Positions 16,901 through 24,329 of a stretch of DNA of 27,572 nucleotides are shown here, one piece after another. Source of the DNA: Tranzscheliella williamsii (taxonomy: Eukaryota; Basidiomycota; Ustilaginomycetes; Ustilaginales; Ustilaginaceae); contig JALBYF010000116.1 in assembly GCA_023212725.1 (NCBI GenBank), forward strand, positions 1-27,572, in the 5' to 3' direction. Each line of letters begins with the position of its first letter. The stretch's first letter is position 1. Both the position numbers and the translations under genes were made by a program. The notes under the pieces are model-generated. The model was given only the letters and a program-made list of their open reading frames with translations. It did no database searches and was not told the origin of the DNA.

Positions 16901-18622
16901 ATGTTTGGTACTCAGGCCACCCAGACCATGATCGCTCGCACCTCCATTCGCAGCGCTGCTACCGCCTCGAGAAGCGTCCATTCTCGCGCCGTTGTCGCTC
17001 ACCACGTTGTCACCACTTCGGCGAACCACTCCGGCCGGTCTTTTACCACCGTCGTGCCGCATCGCCAACAAGCAGCCGTCATTGCTCCCGCTATCGATGA
17101 AAAAGTCGAAACAGTTCCTCAGGCGTTGGAAGTTGCTTTGCCCACCACGGGTAGGAGCAGGAAGGGCAAGCCATCAACCAACTCGAACAAAGCCAAGCAA
17201 TTGCTCAAGTGGACCTGGTTCGACCGGGATGCGCCAGAACTGGCCGAGCTTGTAGCCGCGTTTCAGCAAGGTTCAGGCTTTCCCGAGTGGCTGAATTCTA
17301 CCTTTGAGCTCGCCAAATCGTTTCGATCGGCCCGCGCTCGACTCTGGACCCCGACGTCCCAAGAGATTCAGGCAGTCTCTGCTTCCACCTCAGAGGTGGC
17401 TGACGCCCAAGCGTGGCTTGACCAGGAGCTAGAAGCTTTCCGTGCAAAGTTAGAAGCCAAGGTACAGCCTCGAGATGCGGCAGGCGCCGAATCTCTCGAG
17501 CCATCCGAAGTAGAGCTGTGGGATTTGATGGAACCAGATCAGCAGATTGACCTTGTCCTCCGTCCATTCTGGCAAAACATGTCGGAGGAGCAGCGACAAG
17601 CTGCAATGGTGCGTGTCAAATACGCATGCATCAGGAAGTTGGGCTGGAGACAAGGCTACTCATCCGGTTATCCACGTCCAAAGGCAGAGGCGGACCCTCT
17701 TCCAACCAATCTAGGAAAACAGGGGACAGAAGGCTGGGCCGCCTTCCAAGAGCTGCAGAAAAAGGAGGAAGAACTTGCCTGGACCGCTTGGCAAAGCATG
17801 TCTATCAAGGAGCGCGCTATGGAAGAGAAAGCGACCTGGAAGCTCAGAGATCGATCCCAGGTTTATCTGGACGATTCGGACGATTCGCTCATCTTGGGTG
17901 CTCCAGCGCCACGATGGTACGAGGTTCCTGAGCGCGCCGGTCAGCTCACCTTTTTGCCCAATATTACTGTCCGCCTGGTCAAGAACCACACTCCTGAAGG
18001 TCAGGAGTACGATGCATGGAAAGCCACGTTCCGGGTTCCACTCAGTATGCACAAACACGCTCTCCGCACCTACCTGCTGTCCATCTATGGTCTCAAAACC
18101 ACCTGGGCACGGTCGATGATCTACCGTTCGCCCGTCACACGCGACAACAGGACGGGTAAGAAGATCTCTGGTCGTGGGCGGACGCACAAAAAGGTCGAAG
18201 TGGGCCTGCTGGAACCATTCCTCTTCCCCGAAGTGTCTCCGGAGTTCCAAAAGCAGCATCTTCTGACATCCGAGCTTGAGTACGAGAGGTCTTGCGTCTA
18301 TCTCAAAATGACCAAGACGAGCCGATGGAGAGGAAAGAAGAGCACCGAGCAATTCGAACAGGAAATCCAGAACCGGGAGCAGCACAAGTTCCACGGCCTT
18401 GACCCGCTCTCATCCGAAGGCCTCAAGAGCGAGGAACGAGCGGACCAGGGCAAGTTCCCTCGCTTTGTCGTCAAGACAAAGGGTCTGCCTTCGGCCAAGC
18501 ATGGCAAGATCCTGGAGCTGCTGGGCCAGGAGCGCAGGAAGAAGGAGGAGCGTATCAACGCCCTCATTCAGAAATTCAAAGAGGACAGCAACGCTGCTGA
18601 CTCGTCCGACAAGCAGACATAG
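16901..18622 (+). CDS. MRP20: Mitochondrial large-subunit ribosomal protein uL23m
   Basis: Single exon, 573 aa from the first in-frame ATG at 16901; two further in-frame codons upstream begin with TTG. The N-terminus is rich in Arg/Ser/Ala and poor in acids (MIARTSIRSAATASRSVHSR), as expected for a mitochondrial import signal. The uL23 fold starts at F351 (FLPNITVRLVKNH) and continues with AWKATFRVPLSMHKHALRTYL, IYGLKTTWARSMIY and KKVEVGLLEPFLFPE, ending near residue 452. uL23m binds 21S rRNA near the exit tunnel of the mitochondrial ribosome. The protein is about twice as long as the yeast Mrp20 I recall. The first 350 residues include helical, W-rich segments (LDQELEAFRAKLEAKV, WTAWQSMSIKERAMEEK) that look structured, and a charged helix ends the protein. 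These may be extra ribosomal contacts. Confidence 0.88.
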   Translation: MFGTQATQTMIARTSIRSAATASRSVHSRAVVAHHVVTTSANHSGRSFTTVVPHRQQAAVIAPAIDEKVETVPQALEVALPTTGRSRKGKPSTNSNKAKQLLKWTWFDRDAPELAELVAAFQQGSGFPEWLNSTFELAKSFRSARARLWTPTSQEIQAVSASTSEVADAQAWLDQELEAFRAKLEAKVQPRDAAGAESLEPSEVELWDLMEPDQQIDLVLRPFWQNMSEEQRQAAMVRVKYACIRKLGWRQGYSSGYPRPKAEADPLPTNLGKQGTEGWAAFQELQKKEEELAWTAWQSMSIKERAMEEKATWKLRDRSQVYLDDSDDSLILGAPAPRWYEVPERAGQLTFLPNITVRLVKNHTPEGQEYDAWKATFRVPLSMHKHALRTYLLSIYGLKTTWARSMIYRSPVTRDNRTGKKISGRGRTHKKVEVGLLEPFLFPEVSPEFQKQHLLTSELEYERSCVYLKMTKTSRWRGKKSTEQFEQEIQNREQHKFHGLDPLSSEGLKSEERADQGKFPRFVVKTKGLPSAKHGKILELLGQERRKKEERINALIQKFKEDSNAADSSDKQT

Positions 18623-18763
18623 TTGCCCCATATCATCGCTTGGTAGACGCTTTGTCGCATTGCACCGGCTAACTCTACAGCATACGGACATATCAGCGTC
18701 AACGAGGCAGATGCTTCGCTGTCTATAGGGCGTGTCGTCTGCGCGACGGCTTTTACCCGAGGT

Positions 18764-19558
18764 TTAGATGACGTTAGCCTGTGCGAGTTGTTGCTGGACG
18801 GAGGCGACGATCTGCTGTGTAGACGTGTCGCTTTGTACGTCTGCGACGATGACGTTGGGCTCGGAGTCGGGATGGGGGGCCTGGAGGGTGTCGAGCTGGG
18901 AGTGGAGCATTTCGAGTTTCATCCAGTGGCCCTTGCGGTTGGCCATGCGTTGTTCGAGGAGCTGCTTGGAGAGGTTGAGGTAGATGTGGATGACCTTGAT
19001 GTCGGAGGGGGGGTGCTCTTGCGAGGCGGGTATGGGGTGTTGCAGCGAGGGAATGGAGCCTCGGAGGAGCTGGCGGTAGACGAGTTTGAGCGCGGAGCAA
19101 GCGATCACGGCGATCTGGCTGGTGGGTTGTGGGTGCGGCTGGGTCGAGCTGGTGTTGGCAGACGCGGCGGTGTGCGGCGGAGGCGGGGCGTGTGCTGCGC
19201 TCTCTGCGGACGTGACCGTCTGGCGCGAGGTCTCGTACACTTCGGCCAGCCCGCGCGTCTCCGTGTCGCCCTGGATCGGCTGGCCGTGCACCGCTCGCCG
19301 AGTAAGCTCCAGACCCGTAGCACGGATCTTGCGCAGCCACGGCTCGCGATCCTCGTCGTCAAGCGGATGCCCCTTGGACATCTTGTCCACATTCGACGCA
19401 GGATGCAGGTCGTCTCCGTCCACAAACGTGCAGTCGAGCGCCTTCGACAACGCAAGCCCCACCGTCGACTTGCCCGACCCCGACGTCCCCATCACCACCA
19501 GCAGCGTCGGCTGCGAACTCGGCGTCGGCGCCTCACCGTCGCCGCCAACCACTGACAT
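18764..19558 (-). CDS. Gluconokinase
   Basis: Single exon, 264 aa. It phosphorylates gluconate with ATP to 6-phosphogluconate, feeding the pentose phosphate pathway. The gluconate kinase signatures are clear: Walker A GTSGSGKST at 24-32, substrate motif DGDDLHP at 47-53, GHPLDDEDREPWL at 63-75, ACSALK at 153-158 and RMANRKGHWMKLEMLHSQLDTLQAP at about 204-228. The family is usually about 175-200 aa. The excess is an insertion at about 110-147, Pro/His/Thr/Ser-rich and probably a disordered loop, plus a short one at about 173-185. It converges with uL23m across 141 bases. A strong inverted repeat lies 130 bases upstream of its ATG. Confidence 0.93.
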   Translation of the reverse strand: MSVVGGDGEAPTPSSQPTLLVVMGTSGSGKSTVGLALSKALDCTFVDGDDLHPASNVDKMSKGHPLDDEDREPWLRKIRATGLELTRRAVHGQPIQGDTETRGLAEVYETSRQTVTSAESAAHAPPPPHTAASANTSSTQPHPQPTSQIAVIACSALKLVYRQLLRGSIPSLQHPIPASQEHPPSDIKVIHIYLNLSKQLLEQRMANRKGHWMKLEMLHSQLDTLQAPHPDSEPNVIVADVQSDTSTQQIVASVQQQLAQANVI

Positions 19559-20007
19559 TTTGCGAGTTCGTTTTCTCGGGACAAAATAGTACGGGATAGC
19601 CCTTCAGCCTTCTGGCAATGGAGGAGACGAGGATACAAGTTCACCAATGACTAGCCGAATCAGCAGGAGAGAGTTCCTTCCTCGGACTCTGCGGACCGTT
19701 CTGTCCGCAGACGGGCTCGCCAAGAAACACACTAAGTGTGAAGTAGTGTGAGTGTTAGGTTAAACCAGGCTGGGCAGGGCGTACTCTAACAGACTGTTTA
19801 TCTTCCTTCAGATTTCCGCAACCTAACTCAGTCAGCTTGCATTTCTCCGTTGCCCTGCGATCGAAAGACGTTCAATGCGCAGCGCAGCGTGGACGCACCA
19901 ACGCACCGTGGTCTCGTCATGATGCCAACATGGTTTACTATGCTAGGGTATCATTGCAATGGTGCGGTAAGTGGCAAAGGAGACTGGAAATAAGACCAAT
20001 GAGATCG
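19559..20007. other. Upstream region of gluconokinase
   Basis: This 449-base stretch contains the promoter of gluconokinase and the 3' end of the LAMTOR2-like gene. It holds the inverted repeat at 19688-19711 and, 17 bases away, the near-palindrome CACACT-A-AGTGTG at 19728-19740. No gene is supported. Confidence 0.5.
19688..19711. promoter_or_regulatory. CGG-N10-CCG inverted repeat, likely Zn2Cys6 site
   Basis: The arms TCTGCGGAC (19688-19696) and GTCCGCAGA (19703-19711) are exact reverse complements around CGTTCT. They place CGG and CCG triplets 10 bases apart, the geometry bound by Gal4/Put3-type Zn2Cys6 dimers. The site lies 130-153 bases upstream of the gluconokinase ATG, a usual place for an activator site. 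Gluconate-responsive control is inference. Confidence 0.5.
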
Positions 20008-21204
20008 CTATGCTTCTGTATCGTCCTCGCTCAGCTGACCGGAGCGCCTTCCCTCGCCGTTGAGGTCTTCGTCGTGACGTGCTTCGCCTACTCCACACTT
20101 CACGAGGCTGGGAGCCAGCGTCTGTGCGAAAGCCTTTGCTTGTCCGTACATCTCCGTCCACACTTTTTCTTCCCACGCTTGGATAGCCTTCTCCTCCTCA
20201 GGATTGGTCGAGGCGGGTTGTGCCGCGTTTGGCGCTGGTGTCACATCTTCTTCGGCGGCGCCCGATGTGATCGTAAAGTGCTCGGACACGGGGGAGCGGG
20301 ATGGCGTGGCGGTGGTATCGGATACCGCCGAGGTGGGAGTCGTACCTCCCGATCGAAGGCGTGAACGTGTAGCCTGATTGGCGGCCAGCGTTGGCGTCGA
20401 GGAGGTAAGGCCAGACGGGCTTGACATAGAAGTATTCTTTACGAGGTCTGACGGTGGTCCCACGAGCTCAGCATTGAGGGTCAAGAGCATGAATGGTTTT
20501 TGAGGATCTGAAGAGGAAGAGGAAGCGTCATCCTCAAGCTCTGCTGGCGACCCAGCATCAGTCTGGGACTGCGAGTGTCCTGAAACGGAAGGGACGATGG
20601 GCATGATAAGAAGTCTCCCATAATCGCATTCGACAAGAAGAGGAGCCAAGTCATACGGAGTCCCTTTACGCCCGCTTGTGGGCTGTATGCTCGTAAGGGC
20701 CGGTTTCGCGACCGGGACCTTGGATCCTGGAGAGACGACCAGTTGATTGCTGGAGGGTTCGGCCGCGGCTTGCCTCCATGCCGTCACGGCGATTGCTGAC
20801 AAGCAAGTGGCTCGCTCATCAAGGGTGACAGGATCTGACGTCCGCTTTGCGTCGCGCGCATGTGCGTCCGAGGTTGGCACTGACGTGCTGGAGGACGCAG
20901 GGGCTGTGGCCGCTTGGGTGACACTGGCTTCAGATAGGCGGGTTGCGATAGCGTAGAGCTCGGAACTTTCCAATAGCGATATCAGCGCCGTATGGGGCTT
21001 AGACGTCGCATCCTCAGGGTCGGCATGGATCAGCTGTGCCAGGATCGCACTGATTGCGGCTGGTTGCAGCATTTCCTCTTGCCCACTGCGATATCCGTCT
21101 TTGTATGGTGGCAGTATCCGTAATCCAGGACGTCGACTGAGCAAATCAATGTCGGTGGACGTGAACGCAGGCGCTCTTTTGGTAAATAATGTGGGAGCTA
21201 ACAT
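20008..21204 (-). CDS. Probable LAMTOR2/roadblock-type Ragulator (EGO complex) subunit
   Basis: Single exon, 398 aa. The order of elements matches a roadblock fold of the LAMTOR2 type. It opens MLAPTLFTKR. A helix follows at 49-60 (AAISAILAQLI), strands at 72-79 (TALISLLE) and 83-88, a helix at 129-148 (ERATCLSAIAVTAWRQA), strands at 186-203 (LAPLLVECDYGRLLIMPIV) and 237-246 (PFMLLTLNAE), and a final helix at 341-369 (IQAWEEKVWTEMYGQAKAFAQTLAPSLV). Human LAMTOR2, recalled at about 125 aa, shows the same spacing of start, central helix, acidic-Cys-Gly strand and end helix once the insertions are removed. Four low-complexity insertions (about 93-127, 150-185, 205-236, 250-338) account for the extra length. 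Family role: scaffold that holds Rag GTPases on the lysosome/vacuole and relays amino acid supply to TORC1. The assignment rests on pattern, not an alignment; other roadblock proteins are possible. Confidence 0.5.
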   Translation of the reverse strand: MLAPTLFTKRAPAFTSTDIDLLSRRPGLRILPPYKDGYRSGQEEMLQPAAISAILAQLIHADPEDATSKPHTALISLLESSELYAIATRLSEASVTQAATAPASSSTSVPTSDAHARDAKRTSDPVTLDERATCLSAIAVTAWRQAAAEPSSNQLVVSPGSKVPVAKPALTSIQPTSGRKGTPYDLAPLLVECDYGRLLIMPIVPSVSGHSQSQTDAGSPAELEDDASSSSSDPQKPFMLLTLNAELVGPPSDLVKNTSMSSPSGLTSSTPTLAANQATRSRLRSGGTTPTSAVSDTTATPSRSPVSEHFTITSGAAEEDVTPAPNAAQPASTNPEEEKAIQAWEEKVWTEMYGQAKAFAQTLAPSLVKCGVGEARHDEDLNGEGRRSGQLSEDDTEA

Positions 21205-21528
21205 TATGAGCTAGTGAGTGTGAGTGTGAAGTTCTGGACTATGTCCCGTACGGATGTAAGAATCACAATCACGATCAAGTCTAATTACGCTTCCTTGCGA
21301 GAGGGACGGGTGTGAAATGAGCATGTGAGGTGGAGTGTGAATGTTAAGTCGCGATGGGAGAGCAATGCGGGAAAGGTATGAGAGTGAGTGCCGGGTTGAC
21401 CATCAAAGGCAGCATCTGCTGGGATCCGTTTGCCTATGTCTAGTGCTTCTCTTCTGACCACAGGTTGATGGCTACCTGGTCCTTTCAGGCCTAGGATCCA
21501 GCTTGGCACAGCCGCTGCGACAGACAGG
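21205..21528. other. Divergent promoter region
   Basis: This 324-base stretch lies between the LAMTOR2-like and NEM1-like starts. It contains several GAGTGTGA/GTGAGTG-type short repeats near 21213-21230, 21330 and 21385. No gene is seen. Confidence 0.45.
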
Positions 21529-24177
21529 ATGAATTCGATCAGCTACCTCGACTCGGTGCTGAGCCGCTCCTTCGCTGCTCCCGAACGGACCCAGCCAAGG
21601 ACGAGCTTGTCCAGCAAGCGATCCAGATCGCATTCCTCCCTTCCTGGCAGCAGAAGAGCTTCGAGCACAGCATCCTCCGTCCCTTCTGGCTCATCTGCGC
21701 TGCGCAGATGGTCGCAGGATGAGGACAGAGAGAGTCAATCGAGCCCAAACGTAGCGCCCAACAAGCTTAGGCGTACTGGCAGTATACCGGCTCGCGTCTA
21801 TTCAGCGCAACCGCTCTCTACTGACGACAGTGATGACGATGCTACATCCCAGCAGCGTGCGAGGTGGAGCGCCCTCTGGGGTCTCACAGGCTGGATTGAC
21901 GAAGCGATACATCCTGCGTCCAGATCAAGGTCAAGGAAAAGTAGCAGCACCGAAGCACCTGCTTTTCGAGCTAAGCGGGTCCCGAGTCTTGATGACTTGT
22001 TGATGGGCTCCACAGCGCCTCAGCGGAGCCTTGCAAGGCGAACCGCTTCTTCTGGCTCGGGCGCCTACTATCGAAAGCAACATGACGGGGAATCAAGCAG
22101 TGCCGAAGAACTGAACGACCCAAACAGGCCTCTGAAGCGCTATTCGCGGCGTGTTGTAGCCTCTGGCCTAGAAGTACCCACAGACGCGCCTGAAGGACCA
22201 CAGATCAGGTGGGATTCTGAAGAGCGGCTTCCAAGACAGGATGATCCGGACCTGATGAGCGAGAGGGAAAAGGAAGACATTGTTGAATTCGTCGGCGGAG
22301 ACTTTTCGCAGGAAGACGTCGACAAGCCTAGAGATAGGACGTTTTCACAAAGCAGCGCAGACAGCAGCTGGGGTGATGGGTCGTCCCTTTCGCACGAACG
22401 ACAAGTGGTTCCGTCGGAGCTGCACATGCCAAATCAACGATTGGATCCTACCGAAGATGCCGAAAACAGAAGCCTTCATGATCACTTAGACGAACGGGAT
22501 GTAGACGCGGAAACGCTGCTAGATGCTGCCAAAGGCGATACCGTGGCAATGGAAACCGTGGCAGAAGAGGATCCAGCCTCTTCTGTCGCCGACCCAACTC
22601 CCTCCTCCGTTAACCCCGCAGGAGAGGAGTACGCCTCGACCAAAGACTCGGGCACTGAATCCATTCCGACGTCAAGCTCGTTACTTGCTTCTACTGACTC
22701 TGAGCAGTCTGTAGACAGACAGCTATCGTTCCCAAAGATTGAAAACGGCCAAAAGACCGCGACCACTTCGTTGGCGGCCAGTGAAGTTGAGCCAGAAGAA
22801 AAGCGGGACTGGCTACCGCCCTTGGCGCCAGCAAAAGACTCTGCTCCGCCTGGCACAGTCGCTCCGGTTAAGCGTAGACGCTATTCCACCACTCGCGTCA
22901 TCCGCAAAACACTTGCAGCTCTTCGGGATCTCATCTTGACCGTTCTTCTATGTCCTATTCAGTGCGTTCGTATATTCAAAGGCCGACGCGTGCGCAGAGC
23001 AGAAGAGGCCGTCGACGCCATCCTCGAACGTGCTCAGGTCCCCATATTGGAGAAAGAATCGAGTCAGAGCGGTGCCAAGCGCTCTCGCCCCGGGTTGCTC
23101 CGCTTTGCATCGAAAGCTGACAGCAAGAAGGGTCTTGAGAAGTCCACTTCATCCAGGGGACGTCCACGTACTCCCAGACCGGAACGGAAGGCTCCTGCCC
23201 TCGACGAACCCGTCACCGAAGAGCAGGCAATGGAGAAGCAGAATGTCTGGAAAGCGCAGGAATCTGGTCCGCGGACTCCGTCGCGGCTACTACCTAATCC
23301 TCATCCCGTGGATCCCATGCTGACGCACGATAGGAGGGCGGTTCCCATCGATGCCACAATGGCCGAGGAGGAAGCTATCAAACAGGCCGAGAGACAGTCT
23401 CGAATTGCCCGAGGGCGAGCTGCCCGACGTGCTGCTGCAGCTGCCAAGGATGCTTCTTCCGCTATAGAAGAATCCACAACTCCTTCGGCCATGGTGTCTG
23501 CAAGAATTCCCCGGGGACCGGCATCATCCATCATTCATCACTCGCCGAAGATCCTGGTACTGGATCTTGATGAGACATTGATCCATTCTACCTCGCGCTC
23601 GCCGACACACTACATGGGCGCTGGATCGGGGAGAACAACTTCCTCGGGTTTCTTAGGATTAGAGACGGTAGGCGCCATTCTGGGACTACGCGCTAACGAC
23701 AATCCGCGGAGGATCCGCCCTCATATGGTCGAGGTGGTCTTGGATGGCCGCTCAGTGCTCTACCACGTCTACAAGCGCCCCTGGGTCGATCACTTTCTCC
23801 GCAAGGTTGCCACCTGGTACACGGTCGTCATCTTTACTGCCAGTGTGCAGGAGTACGCAGACCCGGTGATAGATTGGTTGGACAAAGGGCGAGGCCTGAT
23901 TTCGGCTCGACTCTTTCGAGAAAGTTGCTCCTTCAAGAACGGGAGCTATGTCAAAAACTTGGCGGTCGTCGATCAGGATCTGGCGAAAGTGTGCCTGGTC
24001 GATAACAGTCCAGCTTCGTACGCCATCAATCGGGCCAACGGCATTCCGATCGAGGGCTGGACGCATGACCCGAACGATGAAGCGTTGCTAGACCTCCTAC
24101 CTATCCTCGACTCCCTCAGGTTCGCTACAGATGTGCGCCATATCCTGGGGATCCGAGGATTTTCTTCGGCTACATGA
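21529..24177 (+). CDS. NEM1: Nuclear envelope phosphatase (NEM1/CTDNEP1-like)
   Basis: Single exon, 882 aa from an ATG at 21529. Family role: with Spo7, Nem1 dephosphorylates the phosphatidate phosphatase Pah1 at the ER/nuclear envelope and so controls triacylglycerol and membrane synthesis. The FCP1/HAD catalytic domain spans about 674-875: DLDETLIHS at 679-687 (nucleophile D679, acid D681), VYKRPWVDHFLRKV, VVIFTASVQEYADPVIDWLD, the RESC...YVKNLAVVDQDL segment and VCLVDNSPASYAINRANGIPI. This ordering fits CTDNEP1/Nem1 better than Fcp1 or Psr1. A hydrophobic segment at about 465-480 (LRDLILTVLLCPIQCVRIF) is the likely membrane anchor, flanked by basic residues. The N-terminal 460 residues are Ser/Asp/Glu-rich and disordered, with Ser-Pro and Arg-Ser sites that could be phosphorylated. 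The short opening MNSISYLDSVLSRSF looks amphipathic and could help membrane targeting (inference). Confidence 0.88.
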   Translation: MNSISYLDSVLSRSFAAPERTQPRTSLSSKRSRSHSSLPGSRRASSTASSVPSGSSALRRWSQDEDRESQSSPNVAPNKLRRTGSIPARVYSAQPLSTDDSDDDATSQQRARWSALWGLTGWIDEAIHPASRSRSRKSSSTEAPAFRAKRVPSLDDLLMGSTAPQRSLARRTASSGSGAYYRKQHDGESSSAEELNDPNRPLKRYSRRVVASGLEVPTDAPEGPQIRWDSEERLPRQDDPDLMSEREKEDIVEFVGGDFSQEDVDKPRDRTFSQSSADSSWGDGSSLSHERQVVPSELHMPNQRLDPTEDAENRSLHDHLDERDVDAETLLDAAKGDTVAMETVAEEDPASSVADPTPSSVNPAGEEYASTKDSGTESIPTSSSLLASTDSEQSVDRQLSFPKIENGQKTATTSLAASEVEPEEKRDWLPPLAPAKDSAPPGTVAPVKRRRYSTTRVIRKTLAALRDLILTVLLCPIQCVRIFKGRRVRRAEEAVDAILERAQVPILEKESSQSGAKRSRPGLLRFASKADSKKGLEKSTSSRGRPRTPRPERKAPALDEPVTEEQAMEKQNVWKAQESGPRTPSRLLPNPHPVDPMLTHDRRAVPIDATMAEEEAIKQAERQSRIARGRAARRAAAAAKDASSAIEESTTPSAMVSARIPRGPASSIIHHSPKILVLDLDETLIHSTSRSPTHYMGAGSGRTTSSGFLGLETVGAILGLRANDNPRRIRPHMVEVVLDGRSVLYHVYKRPWVDHFLRKVATWYTVVIFTASVQEYADPVIDWLDKGRGLISARLFRESCSFKNGSYVKNLAVVDQDLAKVCLVDNSPASYAINRANGIPIEGWTHDPNDEALLDLLPILDSLRFATDVRHILGIRGFSSAT

Positions 24178-24329
24178 CTATAAGCGCGAAAGGGATGCCG
24201 TACTCTTGCGCGCACCGCAGCTGACACCTATGGGCATGCTGAAGAAAAGGATTACCTTACAAAGAGAGCAGCATGAGCGCGAGGGCCGTGGTTGCTAAGG
24301 TGTGAGGCCCAAGGGGTGAGTCTCTGACG

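Noticed and set aside
16486..17100. 204-codon plus-strand open frame ahead of uL23m
   Set aside because: Overlaps the uL23m import signal in another frame, covers the likely promoter, and shows no domain; taken as chance.
17711..18394. 227-codon minus-strand open frame opposite uL23m
   Set aside because: Antisense shadow over the conserved ribosomal domain.
18788..19555. 255-codon plus-strand open frame opposite gluconokinase
   Set aside because: Mirror of the gluconokinase gene; its translation is Gly/Val/Arg-rich with no domain, a usual effect of G/C-rich third positions.
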